In this document: positions 9,801-20,520 of the stretch, piece after piece
Layout of the letters: each line of letters starts with the position of its first letter
Numbering within the stretch: position 1 is the stretch's first letter
From: Silene latifolia
Lineage: Eukaryota > Streptophyta > Magnoliopsida > Caryophyllales > Caryophyllaceae
Length of the DNA: 64,000 bases
Direction: 5' to 3'
Assembly: GCF_048544455.1 (NCBI RefSeq)
Contig: NC_133536.1
Location: forward strand, 168,350,325-168,414,324
Program-made: the position numbers and the translations under genes
Notes under the pieces: model-generated
Databases searched by the model: none
What the model saw: only the letters and a program-made list of their open reading frames with translations
What the model was told of the DNA's origin: nothing

Positions 9801-11463
9801 CCTGGATTTGTAGTAGTGCAAGGACTACCGGTATATCGGTCCCTTCAACAAATAACTCACAAGGACTAGCAGTTCGGTCCCTTCAATCAAAATACAATAA
9901 TCACCAATACTCATAAACAACCCAACTCCATGTCCTTAATTCCACATCCGTAATTACAATCATGATATATAATTCAACCACATATATATAAACAATTAGC
10001 AATCACATAAATATAAGTTGAGTAGGATAATCCCTACCTGGCAAGCAAATACTCCAACTACGCAATTCGAATAATAGCAATCCAATTAAAAAAGCCTCTC
10101 ACAACTCCGTCACCTAATAAAATAATGATTTATCCAATATTAATTATTTATACTTTATTTATAATTCAATATCAAATATACATTAATTACTTATTATCAA
10201 TTATAATTACGATATTCTAAAACCCGATCAAATTACAAAAACCCGAGTCAATCACTCACCTTGTGATAACCCACGTCATATATCAACACACCCCACAACT
10301 TCAACACGGTTTGAAAACCGTGTTACACCACCCCCACTTAACCCGTGTAAAAACCCATCACCAACACCCCAAACAACCCACAGCACACCACCACCTCAGC
10401 CCCACCGTGACCACCACCCCACCACGACTGACCAATCCCCCCACAAACCACCACACTTGGCCCAAAATCCGAGCCCTAGCAACGATCACCATAACCTTAC
10501 CAATTTACCGAAAACCCGACATCAACAAACACCGCATACAAAGCACCTCGCCAACACCACCACTACCACCTCTGGACACCACCATTGACACCTCTGTCCC
10601 ACGGTGACTCAGGGGTGGTCCCCTTTTCCCGGTACAGCCACCAACACGTCCACGGTTCCTGTCTTAAGATGGTAACATCCTTCCCCTATTTTCCTCTGTC
10701 TACGCTCAACTCCGGCCACTACCTACGCAAACCACCACTTCCGACCACCCTATAGCCACCGCTAGACTCGCCCTACCACCACGAGTACAACCATACCTAA
10801 TTCGAGTCTAAGTCGAGTCACAATAGCGGTTAATTTGTGCTTTATTCGAATTCAACCACCATACAACCACCCACGAAAACCCGCCTGAAACACCCCTCTC
10901 CCGTCGGTCAAATGTGGTCAAAGAAGGTCAACTGTGGTCCCTGGTGATCCACGGTCACAACTATGGTTACGGTTCATCCTACGGTGGTCTAGTTTACGAG
11001 TTATAGTATAGTAAAGAGTATACATGAGACGGTCTTATCTCGAGTTAATTAGCATATCCAATGTCGATCCCAATTCTCTCCCCTTTGTGAATTCTTCAGA
11101 TTTATTACGATTAATATGGTCTATGGTTTCAACTATTTATATAGGTAGGTTAAGGTTATAAGAAATTAATTAGGAAATATGTAATTTACCATAATATTAA
11201 TATTATACACTTATATTATTATTATTAGTATACTAGTATTACTATTATAATTATAACATAATTATCGAGTATTATTATTCTATAAATTATCGTAATTTGT
11301 TATTGCTCAATTGTCATCCCGACTCATTGTTCTATTATTTTATTAATTATTTCCATCTAACAACATAATCCGCAATTATTATAATTAATAAATATAATTA
11401 ATCAATATAATTTATAAAATATGATTTATAAAATATAATTAAAATACGGGGTATTACAATTGG

Positions 11464-12512
11464 TGTCACATAATACTACCTCTCATTCCACCTCCTACTA
11501 TCACGACTACTGAACCCTCTACGCCTTCTCCTCATCTTCCCAATAATTCTCCTCGTCCAAGACCTCCTATAACCCAAGTATATATCCGTCGAAAGCCCAC
11601 TACCCAACCGCCACCATCCACTCTACCGTCCACTGAACCTACTCCCGACGCCCCACCTACAACACCCACCTCTATTTCCACTTCTCCCATGCCGCCCCCC
11701 GCTCCAAAACCCTCCACAATTCCCACCCGCACTGTTGTCACATGGCTGGATCATGGCATTCATAAGCCCAACCCACGATATGCCAATCTCGCTCAAGCTT
11801 CAGTCACACCAACATCCTTACCAAACACCGTCAAACAAGCCCTTGTTTCCTCGCAATGGCGACAAGCAATAGAAGACGAATTCCAAGCTCTTATCAAGAA
11901 CAATACCTGGTCTCTTGCTCCTCGTCACCAATCTCAAAATGTAGTCGGCTGCAAATGGGTCTATCGCATAAAGTATAATCCCGATGGGTCCCTCAAACAG
12001 CACAAAGCTCGTCTCGTTGCCAAAGGCTTTCGCCAACGTCCAGGTATTGATTACACTGAAACATTTAGCCCAGTGGTCAAGCCCACCACCGTTCGGCTAA
12101 TTGTATCTCTCGCTGTAACTCATTCATGGTCCCTACGCCAACTCGACGTTAACAATGCTTTCCTACAGGGCACATTAACCGACAATGTCTATATGGCCCA
12201 ACCGTATGGATTTATTGATGAGTCAAAACCAGATTATGTTTAAATAAAGCTATTTATGGACTAAAACAAGCTCCTCGGGCTTGGCATATTGAACTCAAAA
12301 CCTATCTCCTTTCCTATGGTTTCAGACAATCGATCTGTGACTCGTCATTATTTATTTTACAAACGAATACCACCCGTATCTATATGCTTGTCTATGTTGA
12401 TGACATCATAGTTACAGGACCTAACAATGCCCACTTACAACAATTTGTCACACATTTAGCAAACCGCTTCTCCATTAAAGACCTTAGCCCACTCTCTTAT
12501 TTTCTCGGTATT
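11464..12512 (+). pseudogene. copia I integrase tail and reverse transcriptase, part 1
   Basis: This resumes the frame cut at 4906. After a Pro/Ser/Thr-rich linker come the RVT_2 motifs: NTWSLAPRHQS, GCKWVYRIKYNPDGS, KARLVAKGF, TFSPVVKP and LDVNNAFLQG. The frame breaks at the TAA ending at 12243 through a small deletion; the next frame continues with [13 protein letters not shown] and the catalytic box YVDDIIVTG near 12390-12420. The gene is then split by the L1 at 12513. It would copy element RNA into DNA. Confidence 0.9.
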
Positions 12513-13661
12513 TTTTTTGGTGAAATGTAAGAAATCTCATTAAGCACAAAGACTATTACAAGCTAAATAATTAGGTTTATAGGATCAAACTACATTAAAA
12601 GATTATACAATGATAAGTGCATTGATCCAATTCATCTCTTGCTCATAATTCTTCGTATTCAGCTTCACCCTTGCTTGAACCTTCATCAATCTGAGAATTT
12701 GAGTAATCAACGTAGCAGGTTTCAGCAGAATTCCTTCTGTTCTGGCACTATTGCGTTGCTGCCAGATTGAACAGTACACTGCCATGAACGCAAGTGTACA
12801 AACATTCTTCTTGTAAGCCGGCCATTTCCTTCTACCTATCCAAATAATACCATTCCCGATTGGGCTGGGATTTGCAGGGATAAACATATAGCCTCCAACA
12901 CAATTTTGGTATACCTGCATTCTTGGAATAGATGACGGATATCCTCCTTCCCATTGTCACATATGCAGCACTGGTCATTAACAGTAACACCATGCCTAAA
13001 GAGTTTATCTTTGACATTCAGAGCCTTCCTGAGCATAAGCCAACAGAAGAAACTGTGTTTAGGTACCATCCAGCTCTTCCAAATTAACCTTGCCCACCCA
13101 ACCTGTTGATCTTTCTGCCTTAGCCACTCATAACCTAAGCTGACAGTGTAACCTTTCATGTCTGCAAGCCAACAACCATTGCTGTACCCAGCAGAGAAAA
13201 CATCCCTAACTGAGCAAATTATCTTCCAGTTTCCACCCATGTGAGTCCTAGGATTGTGATTAACCCACTCATTGCCTTTCATATAAATTTGGTGCACCCA
13301 TTTAACCCACAAACTGTCAGGCTTACTATATATCCACCATACCAACTTCCCCATTGTAGCTGTGTTCCAAGTAAAGCTATTTTTAAGTCCAAGTCCACCC
13401 TCATTTTTGGGGGTACAAACCTAGTCCCAATTAACCAAGGGGGTTCTCACATATATACAAGATCCATCCCAAAGGTAGTTCCTACAAATGCTATCAATCT
13501 TCCTCAGAACACCTTTAAGTATTAAGAAAATGCTGGTCCAGTAGGTGTAAAGAGAGGTAAGCACAGCTTGAACCATCACCAACCTTCCTGCATAAGATAA
13601 TTTTCTGGCACCAAAAGATCTAATTCTGTCCACAATTTTATCAACTAATATTTGACAGTCC
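12513..13661 (-). mobile_element. 5'-truncated L1 LINE nested in copia I
   Basis: An 11-bp target duplication TTCTCGGTATT occurs at 12502-12512 and 13662-13672. A T8 run at the left edge is the poly(A) tail of a minus-strand insertion. The minus-strand frames give the part of L1 ORF2 after the RT fingers: FGARKLSYAGRLVMVQAVL, then ICRNYLWDG, WWIYSKPDSLWVKW, and the zf-RVT domain PKHSFFCWLML with CCICDNGKEDIRHLFQECRY. ORF2 is broken by at least two shifts. Truncation at the RT end is the usual result of target-primed reverse transcription. Confidence 0.93.
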
Positions 13662-13672
13662 TTCTCGGTATT

Positions 13673-14464
13673 GAAGTCACACCAAACCATCTTGGTCTTC
13701 ATCTAAATCAGCCTAAATATGTTCATGATCTTTTACTTAAATATAACATGTCCAATGCCAAACCAATCACAACCCCTATGGCTGCTGACACACACCTCAT
13801 TCGTGAAGACAACAAACCAATTCATAACCACTCCGACTATCGAGCTATTGTTGGCAGTCTCCAATATCTATCCCTCAACAGATCTGACATCGCTTTCACC
13901 GTCAATAGGCTTGCACAATTTCTTCATCATCCAACCTCAAATCACTGGTCTACTTTGAAATGCCTACTACGTTACCTCCAGGGTACCCAGACCTATGGCA
14001 TGCAACTTCATCGCCTCTCTCCCATGTGTTTACATGCTTACTGCGATGCCGACTTTGCAGGTGACAAAGAGAATTATCTCTCCACCTCTGGATACATCAT
14101 CTACCTTGGACGTAATCTCATCTCCTGGTCATCCAAAAAGCAACGTAGCCTTGCTCTCTCTAAGACAGAAGCCGAATTTCGAGTTGTCGCAGCTGTTACA
14201 ACTGAAACTCTTTGGCTTCGCAATCTCCTCACTGAGCTCAACATTGTAATCACTAAAGCACTTGCGCTATACTGTGACAATATGTCTGCCACGCTTTACG
14301 CCAAAAATCCAGTTTTCCACTCCAAAATGAAGCATATGGCTCTCTCATTTCACTTTGTTTGGGAACAGCTTCAACTTGGTCGCATTCGTATACAACATAT
14401 CGCTAGCAAAGACCAACTGGCCGATGCTCTAACCAAACCACTTCCCAAAGCATCGCTTCCATGA
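13673..14464 (+). pseudogene. copia I reverse transcriptase end and RNase H
   Basis: It continues the RT cut at 12512: LLGIEVTPNHLGLHLNQ, then SDYRAIVGSLQYLSLNRSDI and NRLAQFLHHPTSNHWS. RNase H follows with the motifs YCDADFAGD, SGYIIYLG, ISWSSKKQ and, at the end, HIASKDQLADALTKPL. Two motifs that are normally strongly conserved are altered: TEAEFRVVA for TEAEYRAVA-type sequence and FHSKMKHMALSFHF for the usual RTKH motif. The polyprotein ends at the TGA at 14462-14464. Confidence 0.9.
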
Positions 14465-14506
14465 ACTACGAGACAAGATTGGACTCCTGTCTGCAACGTC
14501 CATCTT

Positions 14507-14515
14507 GCGGGGGCG
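14507..14515 (+). other. polypurine tract of copia element I
   Basis: GCGGGGGCG lies immediately before the 3' LTR, in the position used to prime plus-strand synthesis. Confidence 0.75.
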
Positions 14516-14742
14516 TATTAACAGAATATCTTCGATATCCTCCATATCTTCCACCTCCAAAGATATCTCGACATAAACAGCAACATATATTTTAGATAAT
14601 TGCATATATTGTAATTATAGGATGTATTCTTACACAAGACACCTATATTAGCCTAAATTACATGCTAAGTTTTTGTATAAATAGATTAGCATTCACTGTA
14701 ATTATTATCATTCTGAAATACACAACACTTACCAATCTTATA
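14516..14742 (+). repeat. 3' LTR of copia element I
   Basis: It matches 2298-2520 with about eight substitutions and a small indel. TCACA follows at 14743-14747 as the right target duplication. Confidence 0.9.
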
Positions 14743-14747
14743 TCACA

Positions 14748-14880
14748 CCACAAGAATACTGCCAAATACCGTCCGAAAAAAATGGTCGGTAATGAGAAAA
14801 AACGGTCGGCAAAGCTGATTACTGACCGATTTTAGAAATTTTCCGACTAAGAAAATCGGTCGGTAAAAGGAAGGCTTATA
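14748..14880. repeat. CACTA-like fragment with GGTCGGTAA motifs
   Basis: It starts CCACAAGAATACTGCC and contains ACCGTCCG, GGTCGGTAAT, CGGTCGGCAAA, GACCGATTTT and ATCGGTCGGTAAA. Repeats of this type sit in the subterminal part of several plant CACTA families. Only one end is visible, so this is a scrap, and the class is tentative. Confidence 0.4.
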
Positions 14881-14883
14881 AGT

Positions 14884-15045
14884 TTGCCAAGGTACACCTT
14901 TTAAGTAGACATGGTGCAGCCATCTTACCCAAAACTTATCAGACTTGACACCTAGCCACTAGACGAGCTTGCCAATGGTTGCTATATTCCATTTCTGACT
15001 CTCCTTTAGACTTCATCCACCTTCCTTCTTAACCGTGGTGCTTTG
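14884..15045 (-). pseudogene. L1 LINE fragment
   Basis: The minus-strand translation contains WNIATIGKLV, then KFWVRWLHHVYLKG, which is homologous to the part of the copy at 12836-13354 just before zf-RVT (GKLVWWIYSKPDSLWVKW). It has in-frame stops and no tail or TSD. Confidence 0.6.
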
Positions 15046-15728
15046 TTATGCTCAGTACTGCCCTAACTTATACTATTAACTTTAAAGTCAAATATATTTA
15101 AGTGAATTTAAGTTAATAAAAGTAAGCTAAGTTAAATTAATTTAATTTAATACAACGATCATTACCGTTTTCGTCTAAGAAAAACCGTTCCTAGAAAATT
15201 ACAGTGCCTGCAGATAGTATCGACAGTCTCTTTATAAAATACTTAGTTCCAGTGACGACAACATGGTCCTCCACCAATGCTCTTTTGCTATGCTTGCAAA
15301 CACAAATCGGGTCTCATGGTGTTGCTTGTAGTTGTCCTATTGAAGTATTGTATGCATGAATACATCTTCACTATAAGCTATGTAGTATATGCGTAGTACT
15401 CTTTCTTTTGAACTGGGAGTAACAACTTGTTACTCTAATGATACGTCCATGTTTGTTATGTTTTTTTTTTAAACATTTTTGTTCTTTAGTTAGGCTACTT
15501 CTGCTACAGTTAGCCTGTATTTTAGTCAGCATAGTATATGCTTAGTGCTTTGGAGAGATTTAGAGTACTCATTCTATTTTCAGGGTTTGTTTTAAAGGTA
15601 TATCTATGCAATGTCATCCTAAGCTACTGGCAGCTTTATTGGCTATTTTTACTCGCTATTTTGTAATGCAAATGAATGGTTAACAAGTACCTTTATAAGT
15701 TTGTTTCTCCGCGCGCGGATACCTTAGA
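15046..15728. other. unassigned sequence
   Basis: No coding sequence, terminal repeat or known element was recognised. It has an AT-rich left part and a T-rich tract near 15460. Confidence 0.5.
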
Positions 15729-17523
15729 TACGTTTTGTATTGTTGTTGAAGCTATTAGGTTTGCGTATAATGATAATTACAGTTTTCTTAATGTACCATA
15801 TAATTGATTAGTTTGCGTCAGATTTAGACACACAATTTATTTGTCCTTTGTATCTCCCGAAAGAGATATTCATCAGTCACCCAAAGCAAAGCGTCTATAA
15901 TGTGGTTTAAAGGTAGTATTTGAAGGGTAAATGAGGTAGAAATGTTATCACATCTCCCACGGTACCAATAAGAAGCTACACAAATGAAATATTAATCAAT
16001 GTTCCTCAGCAAAGGCACCATAATCACCACTTACAAACTCAAGCAAATATCATAATTGAAGAGAGGTCATGCTCATTGTCAAGTTGTATAAGCATTCTGA
16101 GTCGAACACAAGACCTCTTTCTCGCCTAGTTCATTGTTCTATGTTAGTATGTTACCTAACAATTAACAATAGTAAAGCCAATGACATTTATTCAGAATTG
16201 AAATAAATAGGGTTTATAATGAATTTAAGTATCAATATTAATAATACATGGAGGTTAACTTTGATGCACATAAAGTTGATCATTGAATAAAGATATCAAA
16301 CTAAAACAATTGAACCATTATTCTAAATCAAATTCATTGCACTTAACGTAGGATGAGAAACGTTTCACAATAACCATTGCTATTCAAAGTTGGAAATTTA
16401 AGGCTTTAAATAGCCACTTGAAAATCGAACATTTCTCCCAAAACCATTGCTGAAAAAACTTTCAAAAAACTCGTGGTGGCATACCAATTTGTAGCACCGC
16501 ATACATGTATCATGACTAATGTGCCAGGCAGGATGCAGTCGACTGGTTTTCCTCCAACTTAAAAGCTGATAGGTAAGAGGCTGTGTCAGAGCCAAATTCA
16601 ATTTGAGCGACTCCTAAGAATTGGCCGTGGGCACGTCACTGGCCAAACACCAAGAACAGGATAACCTAGGTGTGTTAATGTGTTCTGCAGCGGAGATAGG
16701 TCTCGCGGAACATATTGACCCTACTGCGTCTTGGCGGGCACATTAGTCATGATACATGTATACGGTGCTACAAATTGGTATGCTATCAGAAGTTTTTTGA
16801 AAGTTTTTTCAGTAATGGTTTTGGGAGAAATGTTCGATTTTCAAGTGGCTATTTAAAGACACAAATTTCCGACTTTGAATAGCAATGGTCAATGTGAAAC
16901 GTTTCTCATGTCATCCTACGTTAAGTGCAATGAATTTGATTCAAATTAATGGTTAATTGTTTTAGTTTGATATTTCTATCCAATGATCAACTTTATGTGC
17001 GTCAAAGTTAACCTCCATTTATTATTAATGTTGATGCTTAAATTCCTTATAAACCCTATTTATTTCAATTCTGAATAATATGTCAGTGGCTTTGCTATTG
17101 TTAATTATTAGGTAACATACTAACATAGAGCAATGGACCAAGCGAGAAAGAAGTGTTGTGTTCTGAAGACAATGAATATGACATCTCTTCAATTATGATG
17201 TTTGCTTGAGTTTGTAAGTGGTGATTATGGTGCCTTTGCTGAGGATCATTAATAAATATTTCATTTGTGTAGCTTCTTGTTGGTCCCGTGGGAGATGTGA
17301 TAACAATTCTACCTTCGTTACCCTTCAAACACTGCCTTTAAACCTCATTACAGACGCTTTGCTTTGGGTGACGGGTGAATATCTCCTTCGGAAGATATGT
17401 AAGGACAAATAAATTGCATGTGTCTAAACCTAACTCAAACTAATCAACTATATGGTACATTAAGAAAACTGCAATTATCATTATACGCAAACCTAATAGC
17501 TTCAACGACAATACAAAACGTAT
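15729..17523. repeat. large imperfect inverted repeat (about 0.79-kb arms)
   Basis: Arm 1 (15729-16525) and arm 2 (16737-17523) are reverse complements of each other, estimated above 90% identical by eye, with a 211-bp unrelated loop. For example ACATGTATCATGACTAATG near 16503 faces CATTAGTCATGATACATGT near 16740, and ACGTTTTGTATTG at 15730 faces CAATACAAAACGT at 17510. Read through, it would give a long hairpin RNA. It could be a foldback/long-TIR transposon or a head-to-head duplication; no TSD or transposase frame was found. Confidence 0.9.
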
Positions 17524-17639
17524 TTTGGAAAACAACTAGTTCAACGAAAATGCGAACCAAATTATATATAAACAAAAATTTGGTATGTAACTTTTTATCG
17601 TAACTTCACTAAAAATTCTCATTTTATGGATCTTTTTTC
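17524..17639. other. short unassigned spacer
   Basis: AT-rich sequence between the inverted repeat and the RTE LINE tail; nothing recognised. Confidence 0.5.
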
Positions 17640-17674
<35 letters not shown>

Positions 17675-19140
17675 AGCCTTAATCCCAAAATGATTTGGGG
17701 TCGGCTAACATGAATCATCCTTTAGAACCGTCTATAGAAGAACACACCTCAAAAAGCGAATAGAAAAGGGAAAATGAAAAACAAAAAGAGAGCGGAAATG
17801 TAATGGAAAGTCGAGGTAAACTTACAGGTTTTAAAATCGAATTCCGGATTTCTTTTATAAAAACTTAAAATTTAAATCGAGAGCAAACATTAAAACAATT
17901 TTAAAAACCGAAATAGAATTAAGGATCCGGAATGCCTTAAAAGTAAACCAAGTAAAATATATAAGAAAGTGGTTGGTAAAAAAGTGTAATAAAGGAGAGA
18001 ACAACAAATAATTTAATTTTTAAATTAAATAAAAACACTAAATATGTCAAAAAAAAACATCAAATACTAAAAATCCACATGTATCTTTTCCCTCCATTGT
18101 GCCCTCTCCATCACCATACTCTCCTCAAGCCTCAGAAATCTCATATCTCATATCTTGCTCTATCACTCTCAACCATGTCTGTCTCGGTCTTCCTCTACCT
18201 CTAGGGACCTTTTCTGTCCTCCAAGTCTCCAGCCTCCTAACTGTGCGTCCATAGGTCTCCTTCTCACATGTCCAAACCATCTTAGTCGGTTTTCCATCAT
18301 CTTGTCCTCTATTGGCGCCACTTTTACCTTTTCCCTAATCACCTCATTCCTTAATCGATCTTTCCTTGTATGTCCGCACATCCATTTCAACATACGCATC
18401 TCCGCCACGCTCATCTTTTGAATGAGACAATGTTTCACGGCCCAACACTCAGTCTTACTCCTGCTCAGCCTAAACCCACGAGTCTCTAAAGTCTGCCTCC
18501 ACAATTCCAACTTTCTCTCCACCCCCTCTTCCGTCTCATCAATCAACACAATATTATCAGCAAACATTATACACCAAGGGATGTCGTCCTGAATATCCCT
18601 TGTCAACTCATCCATAACTATAGCAAAGAGAAAAAGACTAAGTGCGGAACCTTGATGCACCTCGATGGTAATGGGAAATTCTTCCGTTCTCCGAACATTA
18701 GTGCGAACACTTGCACTAGCCCCCTCATACATGTTCTTTACGAGGTCAATATATTTTCGAGACACACCCTTTCTCGCCAAAGCCCACTAAAGTACTTCTC
18801 TTGGTACCCTATCATATGCCTTTTCCAAGTCAATAAAAACCATATGCAAGTCCTTCTTCTTGTCCCGATGGTATTCCATCACCTGTCTCATGATAAAAAT
18901 CGCATCCATAGTTGATCTCCCGGGCATAAATCCAAATTGGTTATCCGAGATGTCTACACATCTCCTAAGCCTTTGCTCGATTATCCGCTCCCATAACGTC
19001 ATCGTATGACTCATAAGTTTAATTTCCCGATAATTGGAACACTCTTGAACATCACCTTTGTTCTTGTACAAAGGGACAAGAGTGCTTCTCCTCCAAGCTG
19101 ATGACATCTTGTTGCTCCCTCCAAATCTTGTTGAAGAGCA
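17640..19140 (-). mobile_element. 5'-truncated RTE-type LINE
   Basis: It lies on the minus strand. The left edge is a (CAA)n tract (17640-17672), that is a (TTG)n tail, followed by AATCCCAAAATGATTTGGGG with GTCGGCTAACATG: the 3' signature of plant RTE LINEs, which end in TTG-type repeats rather than poly(A). A 3' UTR of roughly 450 bp separates it from the reverse transcriptase. The right edge near 19140 is inside the RT, so the element is truncated. No TSD could be fixed. Confidence 0.85.
18169..19107 (-). pseudogene. RTE LINE reverse transcriptase, partial
   Basis: Minus-strand frames 19107-18787 and 18780-18169 read as one protein around an in-frame stop near 18785. Motifs in order: RSTLVPLYKNKGD, CSNYREIKLMSHTMTLWERI, QFGFMPGRSTMDAI, FIDLEKAYDRVPRE, VHQGSALSLFLFAIVMDEL and MFADNIVLI. 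The FADD box reads FADN, so the second catalytic Asp is lost. The C-terminal part HTRKDRLRNEVIREKVKVAP and NRLRWFGHVRRR is typical of RTE proteins. Confidence 0.9.
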
Positions 19141-19281
19141 TGGTTAAAAAAAAATATTTGAACATGATTTCTAATAATTAGGAATTTTAGGATTAATATT
19201 TGATCAATAATTTTGACTTTTAATAATAATAAAATATTTACTTTAGTAAATTTCATTTTTAAAAATAAGATATGTGGTTAA
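19141..19281. other. AT-rich flank of copia element III
   Basis: Unassigned. It ends with GTTAA at 19277-19281, the left target duplication of the next element. Confidence 0.6.
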
Positions 19282-20039
19282 TGTTGGAGTAAAGATGCAG
19301 CAACAATGAAAAACGAAAAGAACAGAAGAGATATAACCCGAATCGAAGTGCCGTGGTAACGGAGCCACTGCCTTGAAAACTATATTCCGGTACGACCGTG
19401 GTGGCGATCAGCTAGTGCCGGTAGTTCCCCAAGGATAACACTACAGTCTCCAACTCAGTTTCGCCCACTCGGGACTGTGAGACTTGGAACGAAGATAACT
19501 ATCATTACCCGAAATTTAAGAGAAGAGAAGAAAAAGAGAGAGAGAGTGATTGTTGATGTGTGTTACGGAGAGATGCGAGATGATCTATTTATAGCGAAAA
19601 AGATCGGCAATGAGCCAAAAAAGCGCTCCACAAATGCAGCAGTCAAAACGGAATTAGTGGAGCATTAACAGCTCTTTAATCGCGCCACTAATACTCTCCA
19701 TTGACTGACTGTTACAACTTCCAGTACACTGAATGTGGACAGCCCACTACACACAAGCCCAAAAAAGATTAAAAGGGGGCCTTTGGCCCGCACCGCAGGT
19801 GCTCTACCCAAACCCGAGCCCGAGCTCGAGCCGGGCCGGGCCGGCGCGCGCGCGTGTGTGTTTGGACCCAAACCCACAGGCCCAACAATCCCAACAAAAG
19901 CCTCCTTGGTCCACACAATTGGCTAGTGATAGACAAAAGACAATATAAACACAAGGAGACCAAGCTACTCCACCGATGTGGGATATCAAATGGAATGTTG
20001 GACAAAGCAACTTGGCTTTTACAGCCATCATTTCCAACA
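19282..20039 (-). repeat. 3' LTR of copia element III
   Basis: 758 bp, with TGTTGGAG at the left edge and TTTCCAACA at the right. The stretch near 19810-19860 is very GC-rich (GAGCTCGAGCCGGGCCGGG and a GC run). The apparent frames of 63-103 residues inside it are not genes. It differs from the other LTR mostly where this copy has CAG or CTG. Confidence 0.93.
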
Positions 20040-20040
20040 A

Positions 20041-20050
20041 TCCCCCACAG
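20041..20050 (-). other. polypurine tract of copia element III
   Basis: The plus strand reads TCCCCCACAG next to the LTR; on the minus strand this is CTGTGGGGGA, followed by one base and TGTTGG. Confidence 0.75.
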
Positions 20051-20520
20051 ATGGCGAGAAAAAGCAAAGAGAAGAAATTCCTGGGTAAAGGAAGGATTGG
20101 ATACTTAGGTATCAATATCTTACGATTTGAATTGACACTTTAGTGAAATGAGGAAACAACTTACTTACAGCGAGAGAATATCTTGCGATTTGAATTCCTA
20201 GCTGAGCTTCGGTCGATACCCCCCCACAACACATATCATACCTTCAGAATTAAGATCGTTCCGCGAAAGTGCAACGCGCTCTTTTAGAGTTATGCGTTTA
20301 TCTCGGTACTAATAGATGTGTTCAGAAGACTTCTCATAGTCTAATGATCGTTACACCTACGTAGGTGACTCAAGTGCTTCTCAATAGCACTTCTCACATG
20401 AGTCATTAAGGACCCAAGTCCAACCTGGTGTATGATCCATCAAGTGCGTCTCAAAAGCACCACCATAAAGGCTATGAATCATACAACGCCATAGGAATAA
20501 GCTTTAGACCTAGTCAAGTC

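Larger units (their letters stand above)
8044..9818. mobile_element. non-autonomous CACTA (En/Spm) transposon
   Basis: The terminal inverted repeats are CACTACTACA at 8044 and TGTAGTAGTG ending at 9818. The 3-bp target duplication CAA occurs at 8041-8043 and 9819-9821. Both ends carry many copies of a subterminal motif ACAACGG/CCGTTGT, as expected for CACTA transposase-binding regions. No transposase or TNPA-like reading frame is present. It carries a small gene-like ORF (8639-8926), a (TA)n tract and a hexamer tract. Length is 1775 bp. Confidence 0.95.
4907..11458 (-). mobile_element. gag-only Ty3/gypsy derivative nested in copia I
   Basis: It is bounded by TGTAACACCC at 4907 and GGGTATTACA ending at 11458, with target duplication ATTGG at 4902-4906 and 11459-11463. 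The minus-strand order is 5' LTR (11458-7299), tRNA-Met primer site (7295-7284), 1.4-kb leader, gag (5903-4980), then only the last 73 bp of the 3' LTR. All of pol and most of the 3' LTR are missing. The 5' LTR itself carries a CACTA element. The intact TSD shows it inserted as an LTR element, so the deletion came during reverse transcription or afterwards. Confidence 0.9.
7299..11458 (-). repeat. 5' LTR of the gypsy derivative, split by CACTA
   Basis: It runs from TGTAACACCC (7299) to GGGTATTACA (11458). Without the CACTA element and one CAA copy it is about 2.4 kb. It contains short direct repeats built on AAGGACTAGCGGT...CGGTCCC (about 7960-8040 and 9820-9890), a CCACC-rich part at 10263-10960, and AT-rich ends. 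The 114-residue open frame at 10263-10607 has only low-complexity His/Pro/Thr content and no known domain; I treat it as non-coding. Confidence 0.85.
2298..14742 (+). mobile_element. Ty1/copia element I with nested insertions
   Basis: Two 222-227-bp LTRs (2298-2520 and 14516-14742) are about 96% identical by eye and are flanked by TCACA at 2293-2297 and 14743-14747. The order gag, protease, integrase, reverse transcriptase, RNase H is the Ty1/copia order. Coding sequence is split by a gypsy derivative at 4907-11458 and an L1 at 12513-13661. Without these and one copy of each target duplication the element is about 4.7 kb, normal for copia. It is dead: a gag frameshift, a TGA in integrase, a frameshift in RT and a lost Ser in the protease DSG motif. 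Confidence 0.95.

Noticed and set aside
10263..10607. 114-residue His/Pro/Thr-rich frame
   Set aside because: Low complexity, inside a gypsy LTR.
19665..20115. Several overlapping frames in the GC-rich part of the copia III LTR (also 24211-24673)
   Set aside because: They lie in LTRs, overlap on both strands and have no domain; they appear twice only because there are two LTRs.
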